Assembly: GCA_963696625.1 (NCBI GenBank)
Contig: CAVOKZ010000038.1
Coordinates: 173,707-237,706 of the forward strand
Source: JAWVFN01 sp963696625
GTDB taxonomy: Bacteria; Actinomycetota; Thermoleophilia; Solirubrobacterales; 70-9
DNA length: 64,000 nt
Reading direction: 5' to 3'
The position numbers and the translations under genes are program-made. This document shows positions 41,831 to 49,086 of the stretch, piece after piece (the first letter of the stretch is position 1; each line of letters begins with the position of its first letter). Below the pieces are notes generated by a model. It made no database searches and had not been told where the DNA came from. It saw nothing but the letters and a program-made list of their open reading frames with translations.

Positions 41831-42319
41831 ATGAAGAAACACCGAGGTCTGCTGTTGATCCTGACCGTGTCTGCGTTCGCCCTTGCCGGCTTCGCGGGCT
41901 GTGGTGACGACGACGGAGATGACGACGGGACGGCCAGCACGGCCGCCACCACCGAAACCGCCGCGACCACCGGGAAGCCGCTCACCATCAAGATGGGCGA
42001 CTTCTTCTTCAGCCCCAAGGACGTCAACGCCGGGGCCGGGACAGTGACGATCGCCACCCCTAACGAGGGTAAGACGACACATGAGTTCGTCCTGGTCAAG
42101 TCCGACGCGGATCCCGCGTCCTTGCCGGTCAAGCAGGGCGAGGTCGACGAGGACGCCGTGGTCACACAGGGCAGCGGCTCGCCCAACGAGATCGCCGACG
42201 TGAAGCCAGGTCAAAGCAAGTCGGGAACCTTCGAGCTGACTCCCGGCAAGTACGTGATGTTCTGCAACCTCCCCGGGCACTATCAACAGGGGATGTACGG
42301 AAGCGTCACCGTCAAGTAG
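41831..42319 (+). CDS. Cupredoxin (plastocyanin-like) lipoprotein
   Basis: Exported copper protein of 162 aa. Signal peptide with lipobox FAGC (Cys24), an acidic/Thr-rich linker, then a cupredoxin fold (MGDFFFSPKDVNAGAGTVTIATPN). Copper ligands are visible as His in THEFVLV and the Cys-His-Met cluster MFCNLPGHYQQGM. Likely a membrane-tethered electron carrier or copper-binding protein. ATG 41831 follows AGAGGAGAAG. Confidence 0.88.
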   Translation: MKKHRGLLLILTVSAFALAGFAGCGDDDGDDDGTASTAATTETAATTGKPLTIKMGDFFFSPKDVNAGAGTVTIATPNEGKTTHEFVLVKSDADPASLPVKQGEVDEDAVVTQGSGSPNEIADVKPGQSKSGTFELTPGKYVMFCNLPGHYQQGMYGSVTVK

Positions 42320-42337
42320 CGACGCAAGTCGGCGGAG

Positions 42338-42366
42338 CCGAGGGTGCCATCGCGGGCCCTCGGTTT
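42338..42366 (+). terminator. Hairpin terminator after the cupredoxin gene
   Basis: Stem CCGAGGG / CCCTCGG with a 12-base loop, followed by TTT. It lies ten bases before the first copy of the tRNA-Gly end repeat. Confidence 0.7.
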
Positions 42367-42375
42367 CGGATCACG

Positions 42376-42390
42376 AGCGGCTGATGGGAT
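42376..42390. repeat. tRNA-Gly 3'-end repeat (att-like), copy 1
   Basis: AGCGGCTGATGGGAT is identical to the first 15 bases (plus-strand view) of the tRNA-Gly gene at 44291, covering the discriminator, the acceptor strand and the start of the T-arm. The following bases (AGCCCCGACAC...) are shared with copy 2 but not with the tRNA. Confidence 0.72.
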
Positions 42391-42435
42391 GAATAGCCCC
42401 GACACACCGCTTGTCGATGCGGAATCCACCCGTGC

Positions 42436-42492
42436 TGCTACCAGCTCTGCTACCGATTTCGGCGATCTGCGGCGCGGAGAAAGGTGGTAGCA
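42436..42492. repeat. Arm-like repeats TGCTACC, set 1
   Basis: TGCTACCAG (42436) and TGCTACCGAT (42448) are spaced exactly 12 bp apart, with an inverted GGTAGCA at 42486-42492. Related sets lie at 43185-43229 and 44200-44221, one beside each att-like repeat. Confidence 0.55.
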
Positions 42493-42571
42493 GAGCGAAT
42501 CCAGCTTTCCTCGCGTCCGGACAGGGCCGGATCATCGTGGTGCGCCGACCATCAGTCGTTTCTACGGGATC

Positions 42572-42802
42572 GTGATCGCGATGTTCTTCTCGGATCACGG
42601 ATATCCGCACTTCCATGCGCGTCACGCCGAGGGGGAAGCCAAGATCCGTATCGACAACCTCGAGGTAATCGAAAGCAATCTTCCCCGACGGCAGCTGTGC
42701 TTCGTGCTCGCGTGGGCGGAGCTCCACCAGGATGAGCTGAGCGAGAACTGGCAGCGAGCCCGGACAGGTGAGAAACTTGAGGAGATCGAACCACTCAAAT
42801 GA
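42572..42802 (+). CDS. DUF4160 protein, putative toxin-antitoxin component
   Basis: Protein of 76 aa matching the DUF4160 pattern (AMFFSDHGYPHFHARHAEGEAKIRIDNLEVIESNLPRRQ, then LHQDELSENW). Sequence before the GTG at 42572 still reads like the family N-terminus in frame (PTISRFYGIVIAMFF from 42545) but contains no start codon, so either the start is unusual or an indel lies just upstream. It overlaps the DUF2442 gene by 4 bp. DUF4160/DUF2442 pairs recur widely and are suspected toxin-antitoxin modules; their activity is not known to me. Confidence 0.72.
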   Translation: MIAMFFSDHGYPHFHARHAEGEAKIRIDNLEVIESNLPRRQLCFVLAWAELHQDELSENWQRARTGEKLEEIEPLK

Positions 42803-43092
42803 CCGGACTTACTCCCGACATCACGGCCGCAGAGGTCGTACGACACGGGACCCTGGCCCTGACCTTCGAAGACGGCTTGAAAGGCGAGCTGGACGTCCTC
42901 GACCGCATGCACGGGCCGGTGTTCGAGGAGGCCCGGACCCCCGACGGCTTCGCGAAGGTCTCGGTCGATCCTGAGACCGGGACGGTCGTGTGGCCCGGAG
43001 GGGCCGATTTGGCGCCGGACACGCTCTACGAGCGGGTGCGTACCGGGGACTGGCCGAAGGATCCTGCGCCCGCGTCGCATTCGTCCCACTGA
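42799..43092 (+). CDS. DUF2442 protein, partner of DUF4160
   Basis: Protein of 97 aa with the DUF2442 pattern: ALTFEDGLKGELDVLDRMHGPVFEEARTPDGFAKVSVDPETGTVVWPGGADLAPDTLYERV. It is translationally coupled to DUF4160 (ATGA) and followed at once by a terminator, so the two genes form a closed unit between two att-like repeats. Confidence 0.82.
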   Translation: MTGLTPDITAAEVVRHGTLALTFEDGLKGELDVLDRMHGPVFEEARTPDGFAKVSVDPETGTVVWPGGADLAPDTLYERVRTGDWPKDPAPASHSSH

Positions 43093-43117
43093 GCCCCGTC
43101 TCGATCTGACGGGGCTC
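43091..43117 (+). terminator. Hairpin terminator after DUF2442
   Basis: Perfect 10-bp stem GAGCCCCGTC / GACGGGGCTC with a 7-base loop, overlapping the DUF2442 stop codon by two bases. Confidence 0.78.
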
Positions 43118-43125
43118 GTCTGAAG

Positions 43126-43139
43126 AGCGGCTGATGGGA
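43126..43139. repeat. tRNA-Gly 3'-end repeat (att-like), copy 2
   Basis: AGCGGCTGATGGGA, identical to the end of the tRNA-Gly gene and to copy 1, followed by GCAACGGCCCCGACACCACGC, which aligns with the sequence after copy 1. It separates the DUF4160/DUF2442 unit from the HigBA unit. Confidence 0.72.
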
Positions 43140-43184
43140 GCAACGGCCCCGACACCACGCCTGAAATGGGAGCATCACCAGGCG

Positions 43185-43229
43185 AGCTACCAGTCCGGAC
43201 CAAGGCGGTTTGAGCAACCGGTGGTAGCT
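43185..43229. repeat. Arm-like repeats, set 2
   Basis: AGCTACCAGTCCGG at 43185-43198 shares 13 bases with the set beside tRNA-Gly; an inverted GGTGGTAGCT lies at 43220-43229. The spacing from the att-like repeat is like that of set 1. Confidence 0.5.
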
Positions 43230-43243
43230 GAAGCCCGAACGAC

Positions 43244-43672
43244 TTACCGGACTCCCGCGGCTACGCGCGAACGCGGCCTGGTGGCTGACCGAGGAGTGGG
43301 TGCCGGAGCGATGACGCGCTCCGGCGGCTCGTCCGGAATTTGGCGCTCAACCCCGATCAAGAGCTGCTCATCCAAGACAGCCAAGACCCGCTGGAGCACA
43401 TCGATCGTCGGGATGTGGTCGCCCCGCTCGAGCTTCGAGATGAACGAATACGACGTTTTCGCGCGCTCGGCCACCTGCGCCTGCGTCAACTCCAGCTCGT
43501 AGCGACGCTCGCGGATGTGGGCGGCGATCCAGTTCTTCTCGCGAAGCTCGCTGATCGCCCTGTATTCGTCCCGTGCCTCCCGGTATGCCTCGCTGCGCTC
43601 GGAGCGCCGCCTCGCTGCGTCGGCGGCAGTCGTTCCAACCGGGCTCATCGGCTTGTTCTTGTTCTTGGCCAT
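43244..43672 (-). CDS. XRE-family antitoxin (HigA-like)
   Basis: Protein of 142 aa. A charged N-terminal region precedes a Cro/C1 helix-turn-helix at about residues 53-107 (IRERRYELELTQAQVAERAKTSYSFISKLERGDHIPTIDVLQRVLAVL). It is encoded downstream of the HigB-like toxin, the toxin-first order typical of higBA. A perfect inverted repeat lies just before its start codon. Confidence 0.82.
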   Translation of the reverse strand: MAKNKNKPMSPVGTTAADAARRRSERSEAYREARDEYRAISELREKNWIAAHIRERRYELELTQAQVAERAKTSYSFISKLERGDHIPTIDVLQRVLAVLDEQLLIGVERQIPDEPPERVIAPAPTPRSATRPRSRVAAGVR

Positions 43673-43682
43673 ATCCGAGAGT

Positions 43683-43698
43683 TTATCGATTTCGATAA
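43683..43698. promoter_or_regulatory. Perfect inverted repeat between toxin and antitoxin genes
   Basis: TTATCGA-TT-TCGATAA lies 11 bases upstream of the antitoxin ATG (minus strand), in an AT-rich gap. It is a plausible HigA operator and internal antitoxin promoter. Confidence 0.6.
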
Positions 43699-43714
43699 GT
43701 CTGTCAACAACTCT

Positions 43715-44131
43715 TCAACGAGCCTTGGGAGGAGCATCGTCGCCCGCGGCGCGAGGGGGAACGCGTGGCTTCGCGTTCATCCGCCGGCGAAAGTCAGTCA
43801 TTCGCTTCTTGGCGGTGGCGATCGCTGACCTTGGCAGCGCGCCGGTGTCCTTCTCGATGGCGTGGAGCAACACGACGAGGTTCGCCGACCGCTGATAGAG
43901 CACCCGGTACCGCGTGTTGCCGAACCGAACCCGTAGCTCACGCAGCTCTCCTTCGATCTGCGAAGTGATCGGGTATTCAGGAGGCTGTGCATCGGGTCGC
44001 TGGCCGTTCAGGTACTCCTCGATGAACGCATCAATCTTGGCCGCCTGTTTCGCTGTCAGCCCCTCGATGAACGCGTCTACGGGCTCCCTGCCCTTGGAGT
44101 CGCGGAAGAAGACGGCTTGCGTGCGGGCCAT
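43715..44131 (-). CDS. HigB/Gp49-like RelE-superfamily toxin
   Basis: Protein of 138 aa from ATG 44131 (MARTQAVFFRDSKGREPVDAF). The segment EGELRELRVRFGNTRYRVLYQRSANLVVLLHAIEKDTGALP is the phage-derived Gp49/HigB pattern of ribosome-dependent mRNA interferases. The open frame extends upstream through the tRNA-Gly region, but that part is not coding. Forms a toxin-antitoxin unit with the following HTH gene. Confidence 0.83.
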   Translation of the reverse strand: MARTQAVFFRDSKGREPVDAFIEGLTAKQAAKIDAFIEEYLNGQRPDAQPPEYPITSQIEGELRELRVRFGNTRYRVLYQRSANLVVLLHAIEKDTGALPRSAIATAKKRMTDFRRRMNAKPRVPPRAAGDDAPPKAR

Positions 44132-44199
44132 CGGCCGAGGATGCCAACCAGGTCGGCGCGAGTCGCCGAACTGGTGGCAGCGAAGGGGCCGACGGGGCC

Positions 44200-44221
44200 T
44201 GCTACCAGTCCGGCTACCGAT
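44200..44221. repeat. Arm-like repeats, set 3 (tRNA-Gly side)
   Basis: TGCTACCAG (44200) and GGCTACCGAT (44212), again 12 bp apart, about 70 bases from the tRNA-Gly 3' end; an inverted-type CTGGTGGCAG lies at 44171-44180. Confidence 0.52.
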
Positions 44222-44290
44222 TGCCCCGAGACTCAGGCGAACCCCGGTGCCCCTCCCTGCCTGTCGGGAGTTGTCGGGGGTCTTGCGAAA

Positions 44291-44364
44291 AGCGGCTGAT
44301 GGGATTCGAACCCACGACCTTCTGCATGGCAAGCAGACGCTCTAGCCAGCTGAGCTACAGCCGC
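44291..44364 (-). tRNA. tRNA-Gly (GCC)
   Basis: Cloverleaf of 74 nt on the minus strand: acceptor GCGGCTG/CAGCCGC, D-arm GCTC...GAGC, anticodon loop TTGCCAT (anticodon GCC), T-loop TTCGAAT. CCA is not encoded. Its 3' end is repeated at 42376 and 43126. Confidence 0.95.
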
Positions 44365-44387
44365 AACGAGCGCAGAAGGATACGACA

Positions 44388-44780
44388 CTAAGCAGCGTCG
44401 AGCGCTTCGTTCAGCAGCCGGTCCGCCTCCGCGTTGTGCTCGCGGCGGACGTCTGAGATCGACCACCTCTCGAAATCGCGCAGCTCGTCGCGGACCTTCG
44501 TGTGCAGTGGCTTCAGGTCTTCGTTCTTGACCTTGTACCTGCCCTGGACCTGGCGGACGATCAACTGCGAGTCGCCGATCAGCTCGACCTCGGAGGCCTC
44601 GAGCTCCTTGGCGAGGCGGATGCCGAGCAGCAGCGCCCGGTACTCGGCGACGTTGTTGGTGGCCTTGCCGATCGTCTCGGCGCGTTCGAGGAGGATCTCG
44701 CCTGATTCATCGCTCGCCACCGCGGCGATCGCGGCCGGGCCCGGATTGCCCCGCGAGCCGCCGTCGACGTTGATCGTCAC
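44388..44780 (-). CDS. rnhA: Ribonuclease HI
   Basis: Protein of 130 aa that degrades RNA in RNA-DNA hybrids. Catalytic carboxylates are visible in NVDGGSRGNPGP, NNVAEYRALLLG and LIGDSQLIVRQV, with the final Asp in HNAEADRLLNEA. GTG start at 44780. The short form fits the stand-alone archaeal/actinobacterial RNase HI type. Confidence 0.9.
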   Translation of the reverse strand: MTINVDGGSRGNPGPAAIAAVASDESGEILLERAETIGKATNNVAEYRALLLGIRLAKELEASEVELIGDSQLIVRQVQGRYKVKNEDLKPLHTKVRDELRDFERWSISDVRREHNAEADRLLNEALDAA

Positions 44781-44785
44781 CCGTT

Positions 44786-45163
44786 TCAGGATTGCTCGAT
44801 CAGCTCGACGCGGTAGCCGTCGGGGTCGCGCACGAAGCAGATCCGCGCGCCACCCTCCCTGATCGAAAACGGCGGCTTCTCGGGCTCGATGCCCTGTTCG
44901 GCGAGGCGAGCAAGGGTGGCGTCGAGATCGCCGGCGCTGATCGCGATGTGGCCGTAGCCGTCGCCGATCTCATACCCATCGACGCCGTAGTTGTAGGTCA
45001 GCTCGAGCTTCGGCATGTCGCCGTCGCCCGGCATGTTCATGAACACGTTTACCGCCTCCTCGCGGATCGGGATGCGGCCGACCTCCTCGAAGCCGAGGGC
45101 GTTGTAGAAGGCGACCGAGCGATCGATGTCGCCGATCCGGTAGCACGTGTGAATCAGCCCCAT
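44786..45163 (-). CDS. gloA: Lactoylglutathione lyase / glyoxalase I-like
   Basis: Metal-dependent VOC-fold enzyme of 125 aa. HTCYRIGDIDRSVAFYNALGFEEVGRIPI at the N-terminus carries the first metal ligand; LELTYNYG, GYGHIAISAGDLD and RDPDGYRVELIEQ follow. It is a close match to classical GloA, though actinobacteria often use mycothiol rather than glutathione, so the true thiol is uncertain. Confidence 0.85.
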   Translation of the reverse strand: MGLIHTCYRIGDIDRSVAFYNALGFEEVGRIPIREEAVNVFMNMPGDGDMPKLELTYNYGVDGYEIGDGYGHIAISAGDLDATLARLAEQGIEPEKPPFSIREGGARICFVRDPDGYRVELIEQS

Positions 45164-45175
45164 GCGGGGTGAAGT

Positions 45176-47266
45176 CTAGGCCCGAACCTCTTGACCGTCG
45201 GCATTGGCGCCGGCGATCACCTTTTCTGCGAGGTGCGCCGGCACCTCCTCGTGGCGGACGAACTCCATCGTGTAGTCGCCGCGCCCGCCGGTGATCGCCC
45301 GCAGGTCGGGTGCATAGTCGAGGACCTCGGCCATCGGCACCTCGGCCTTGACCTCGGTCGCGGCGCCCTTGGCCTCCATCCCCAGCGGGCGCCCGCGGCG
45401 CGAGTTGAGGTCGCCGATCACGTCGCCGACGACGTCCTCGGGGACGCTGATCGTCAGCTGCACGATCGGCTCGAGCAGCGCCGGCTGGGCGTCGGCCATC
45501 GCCTTCTTCCAGGCCATCGAGCCCGCGACCTTGAAGGCCGCCTCGGAGGAGTCGACCGCGTGGTGAGAGCCGTCCACGAGGTGAACGGTGACGTCCTTGA
45601 CCGGGTAGCCGGCGACCTCGCCGTGCAGCATCGCCTCGGCGATGCCCTTCTCGACCGCGGGGATGAAGCCCTTGGGGATCACACCGCCCTTGGTCTCGTC
45701 GAGGAAGACGAAGCCCGCGCCGGTGTCGCTCGGCTCGATCTCGATATGGCAGTCGCCGAACTGACCGCGCCCGCCGGTCTGCTTCTTGTAGCGGCCGTGG
45801 GCCTCGGCCGGCTTGCGAATCGTCTCGAGGTAGGGAACGTGCGGAGGCTTGAGAGTGATCTCGGCGCCGAAGCGCTCCTTCATCCGGTCGACGATCACCT
45901 CGACGTGCATCTGGGTCAGGCCGGCGATGATCTCGTCGCCGGTCTGCCGGTCGCGGTGGACGTCGAGAGTCGGATCCTCTTCGCGCAGGCGCCGCAGCGC
46001 CGCCACCGCCTTCTCCTCATCGCCCTTGCTCTTCGGCTCGAAGGCAAAGGCCATCACCGGCGCCGGCAGATCGAGCGGCGGCAGGTGCGTCTTGGTCTCC
46101 TTGTCTGCGAGCACGTCGCCGGCGCGGGTCTCGCGCAGCTTTGCGACGGCGCCGATGTCCCCGGCGCCGAGCTCGTCGACCGGTGTCAGCTCCTTGCCGC
46201 AGACGGCGGAGATCTGGCCCAGGCGCTCCTTCTCGCGGCGGGTCACGTTGAGCAGCTGCGAGTCGGAAGTGACCGTGCCGTGGAGGACGCGAAAGAGGTT
46301 GAGGCGCCCGGCGTAGGGGTCGGCACGGGTCTTGAACACGTAGGCGATCGTCTCGCCGCCGTCGTCGGGGTCGACGTCGACCCCCTCCTCGTCCTCGCCG
46401 GCGGCGTGCAGCGCGCCACGCATCGCGGGCGAAGGCACGTCCTCGACCAGCGCGTCGAGCAGGCGGTTGGTGCCGAGGTTCTTGGTCGCGACCCCGCAGG
46501 TGACCGGGAAGATCTTGCCGTCCGTTACGCCCTGCTTGAGCACGGTGACGATCTCGGAGTGGTCGATCTCCTCGCCTTCGAGGTAGCGCTCGATCAGCTC
46601 GTCGGAGTTCTCGGCGACCTCGTCCATCAGCTTCTCGCGGTACTCGTCGGCCTGGGCCTTGAACTCCTCGGGGATCTCGGTCTTCTTCGCCGCCCCGCGC
46701 CCGTCGTTCTCGTAGGTCCAGGCCTCCATGTCGATCAGGTCGATCACCCCCGAGACCTCGTGCTCGCTGCCGATCGGGATCTCGGTTGCGATCACGTGCG
46801 GGCCGAACGAGGCCTTCAGCGTCTCGAGCGTGCGGAAGAAGTCGGCGCGCTCGCGGTCGAGCATGTTGACGAACACCAGTCGGGCGAGGCCCTCCTTGGC
46901 GGCGCGAGCCCAGAGTCGCTCGGTGTTGACCTCGACCCCCATGACGGCGTTGACGACGACCACCGCGGCGTCGGCGACGCGCAGCGCGCCCACGGCCTCG
47001 GCGACGAAGCTCGGCTCACCCGGCGTGTCGATCAGGTTGATCCGCCGCCCGGAGTAGTCGAAGGACGCGAGCGCGGCGCCGATCGACATCGCGCGCGCCT
47101 GCTCGTCGGGCTCGAAGTCAGAAGTCGTGGTGCCGTCGTCGGTGGTGCCGAGGCGCTTGACCGCGCCCGCCTCGAACAACATCGCCTCGTGCAGGGAGGT
47201 CTTGCCCGATCCGCGATGCCCGATCAGGGCGACGTTGCGTATCCGGTCGGCTGCCTTGTGAGGCAT
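45176..47266 (-). CDS. Elongation factor G-like translational GTPase (EF-G2 type)
   Basis: Paralogue of EF-G, 696 aa, with all five EF-G domains. The GTPase motifs differ from canonical EF-G: G1 is GHRGSGKT (residues 16-23), G3 reads DTPGEPSF in place of DxPGH, and G4 reads NMLD instead of NKxD. This group is known as 'EF-G-like protein' and its role is not settled. ATG 47266 matches the family N-terminus. It lies 17 bases downstream of the sigma-factor gene on the same strand. Confidence 0.88.
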   Translation of the reverse strand: MPHKAADRIRNVALIGHRGSGKTSLHEAMLFEAGAVKRLGTTDDGTTTSDFEPDEQARAMSIGAALASFDYSGRRINLIDTPGEPSFVAEAVGALRVADAAVVVVNAVMGVEVNTERLWARAAKEGLARLVFVNMLDRERADFFRTLETLKASFGPHVIATEIPIGSEHEVSGVIDLIDMEAWTYENDGRGAAKKTEIPEEFKAQADEYREKLMDEVAENSDELIERYLEGEEIDHSEIVTVLKQGVTDGKIFPVTCGVATKNLGTNRLLDALVEDVPSPAMRGALHAAGEDEEGVDVDPDDGGETIAYVFKTRADPYAGRLNLFRVLHGTVTSDSQLLNVTRREKERLGQISAVCGKELTPVDELGAGDIGAVAKLRETRAGDVLADKETKTHLPPLDLPAPVMAFAFEPKSKGDEEKAVAALRRLREEDPTLDVHRDRQTGDEIIAGLTQMHVEVIVDRMKERFGAEITLKPPHVPYLETIRKPAEAHGRYKKQTGGRGQFGDCHIEIEPSDTGAGFVFLDETKGGVIPKGFIPAVEKGIAEAMLHGEVAGYPVKDVTVHLVDGSHHAVDSSEAAFKVAGSMAWKKAMADAQPALLEPIVQLTISVPEDVVGDVIGDLNSRRGRPLGMEAKGAATEVKAEVPMAEVLDYAPDLRAITGGRGDYTMEFVRHEEVPAHLAEKVIAGANADGQEVRA

Positions 47267-47283
47267 CGAGGCGGACTCTATAT

Positions 47284-48066
47284 CTATTGACTCGGGCTTT
47301 TGGCGAGTCTTGAGCGAAGCCGCAGGACGGCTTTGGAGTGGAGCTGGGAGACGCGCGACTCGGTGACACCCAGGACCTCGCCGATCTCGCGCAGGGTCAG
47401 GCCTTCGAAGTAGTAGAGGGCGATGACCAGGGTCTCGCGCTCGGGCAGCGTCTCGATCGCCTCGACCAGCTGCTCGCGGAGGTCGACGTTGTCGAGTGAC
47501 ACCTGCGGGTCGGGCGCGTTCGGGTCCTGGACCGTGTCCAGCAGCGAGACCTTGTCGCCGGAGGAGTCGGGGACCATCCACAGCTCCTCGAGCGCGAGGA
47601 TCGAGGAGTTGGAGATCGCCAGCAACGACTCCTGCAGCTCCTCCTCGGAGAGCTCGAGCTTCGCCGCGAGCTCGGCGTCGGTCGGCACCCGGCCGAGCTG
47701 GTTCTCGAGCTTCGAGTTGGCCTTCTCGATCTCGCGGGCGCGGGCCCGGACCGAGCGCGGGACCCAGTCGAGCGAGCGCAGCTCGTCGATGATCGCGCCG
47801 CGGATCCGCGGCATCGCGAAGGTCTCGAAGCGGACCTCGCGGGACTCGTCGTAGCGCTCCATCGCCTCGATCAGGCCGATCATTCCGTAGGAGATCAGGT
47901 CGGAATCCTCGACATGCGCGGGCAGGCCGGAGCCTGTACGTCCGGCTACGTACTTGACCAGCGGCGAGTAGGCGACGACGAGGCGCTCACGCGCGCCGCG
48001 ATCGTTCTCCTTCTTGTATCGACGCCAGAGCTCGTGTAGTTCGAACTCTTTGACCTTCATCTCCAT
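47284..48066 (-). CDS. FliA/WhiG-family sigma-70 factor
   Basis: Group 3 sigma factor of 260 aa. Region 2 includes YSPLVKYVAGR and DSDLISYGMIGLIEAMERYD; region 3 has RRPTDAEL-like VPTDAELAAKLELSEEELQ; region 4 ends LPERETLVIALYYFEGLTLREIGEVLGVTESRVSQLHSKAVLRLR. In actinobacteria such factors control development or motility; no flagellar genes are in the window. ATG 48066. Confidence 0.92.
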   Translation of the reverse strand: MEMKVKEFELHELWRRYKKENDRGARERLVVAYSPLVKYVAGRTGSGLPAHVEDSDLISYGMIGLIEAMERYDESREVRFETFAMPRIRGAIIDELRSLDWVPRSVRARAREIEKANSKLENQLGRVPTDAELAAKLELSEEELQESLLAISNSSILALEELWMVPDSSGDKVSLLDTVQDPNAPDPQVSLDNVDLREQLVEAIETLPERETLVIALYYFEGLTLREIGEVLGVTESRVSQLHSKAVLRLRSRLAKSPSQ

Positions 48067-48093
48067 TGTTTCCCGCGCCCCTCCTTGTTTTCG

Positions 48094-48981
48094 TTAGGCC
48101 CGGGGGTGACTCCGAGCGTACTGCGCGCGCAGCCGCGATGGCTCCACACGAGTGTAGATCTGCGTGGTCGACACGCTCGCGTGCCCGAGAAGCTCCTGAA
48201 TTGCACGCAAATCTGCACCGCCTTCGAGCAGGTGCGTGGCAAAGCTGTGGCGCAGGGCGTGCGGGGAAACGCCTCCGGCGAGGGCCGCGTGGCGCACCCA
48301 CTTGGTCAGCCGGCGGCTGACGTCGGACGGCGAGAGGCGCTTGCCGGACTTGGACAAGAAGAGGGCCTGCTCTCCGCGGCGGACGTCGAGCTTGTGCCGG
48401 GCGGCCTCGAGATAGCGGGTGACGGCGCGCTGGGCGTGCTCGCCGACCGGGACGATCCGCGTCTTCGACCCCTTGCCTTCGATCCGAAGCTGCTCGGCGT
48501 CGAACTCGAACGAGGAGACGTCGAGGGTCGTCACCTCCTCGCTACGCAGCCCGCACGAGTAGGCGAGCTCGAACATCGCGCGGTCGCGGAGCTCGAGCGG
48601 CGTGTGGGCGGGGATGCGCTCGAGCAGCGCCTCGATCTCCTCGTGGCCGAGGACGCGCGGGAGCTTCTGCTCCCGCTTCGGAGCGCTGAGCAGGTCGGCG
48701 GGGTTCTGCCCGATCCGCCCGGCGCGCATCATCGAGTCGAAGAGCCCGCGGACGGCCGCGAGCTTGCGGGCGACGGTGGCCTTCGCCGCCCCCTCCTGGG
48801 AAAGCTGGGCGGCGAAGCGGCGCAGGTCCTTGTACGCGACCCGCTCCGGCTCGAGCGAGCGCCCCTCGGCCCAGTCGGCGAGCTGGCCGAGGTCGTTGGC
48901 GTAGGCCCGCCGAGTGCTCACGGCCATGCCACGCGCGACGAGCTCGGAGTCGTAGGCGTCGAGGGTCTCGGCCCAGTTCAT
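48094..48981 (-). CDS. XerC/XerD-type tyrosine recombinase
   Basis: Site-specific recombinase of 295 aa, full length for the Xer family. SAM-like N-terminal core-binding domain, then catalytic Arg in YSCGLRSEEVTTL, Lys in GKGSKTRIVPVG, HALRHSFATHLLEGGADLRAIQELLGHAS, and the nucleophilic Tyr in TTQIYTRVE. Chromosome-dimer resolution is the likely role. It stands beside the sigma gene as in many actinobacteria and is unlikely to be a phage integrase. Confidence 0.9.
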   Translation of the reverse strand: MNWAETLDAYDSELVARGMAVSTRRAYANDLGQLADWAEGRSLEPERVAYKDLRRFAAQLSQEGAAKATVARKLAAVRGLFDSMMRAGRIGQNPADLLSAPKREQKLPRVLGHEEIEALLERIPAHTPLELRDRAMFELAYSCGLRSEEVTTLDVSSFEFDAEQLRIEGKGSKTRIVPVGEHAQRAVTRYLEAARHKLDVRRGEQALFLSKSGKRLSPSDVSRRLTKWVRHAALAGGVSPHALRHSFATHLLEGGADLRAIQELLGHASVSTTQIYTRVEPSRLRAQYARSHPRA

Positions 48982-49021
48982 CCGTATTCATTTCGCCGTC
49001 CCGCGGGGGACGCCTTCCCAC

Positions 49022-49086
49022 CTAGATGATTAGGTCCACGGCAGCGTGCGCCTGGGGCGCGCGTGGCCGTGGAACCACTCATCTAG
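49022..49086. mobile_element. MITE-like palindromic element, short copy
   Basis: 65-bp palindrome with terminal repeats CTAGATGATTAGGTCCACG (49022-49040) and its partner at 49068-49086 (16 of 19 matched). It equals the reverse complement of the right end of the long copy, with about 100 bp of interior missing. Its CTAG end provides the TAG stop of the L,D-transpeptidase gene. Confidence 0.83.

Noticed and set aside
42376..44291. CRISPR array or integron attC array
   Set aside because: Only three unequal-spaced repeats, no regular spacers, no cas or intI genes, and the repeat equals a tRNA end.
45191..47290. Plus-strand open frame of about 700 codons opposite the EF-G-like gene
   Set aside because: Codon-bias shadow; the minus-strand EF-G-like protein has all family motifs.
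48094..48981. XerC/D-like gene as the integrase of the tRNA-Gly cassettes
   Set aside because: It is a full Xer-type housekeeping recombinase next to the sigma gene, 4 kb away and outside the repeats; nothing links it to the att-like sites.
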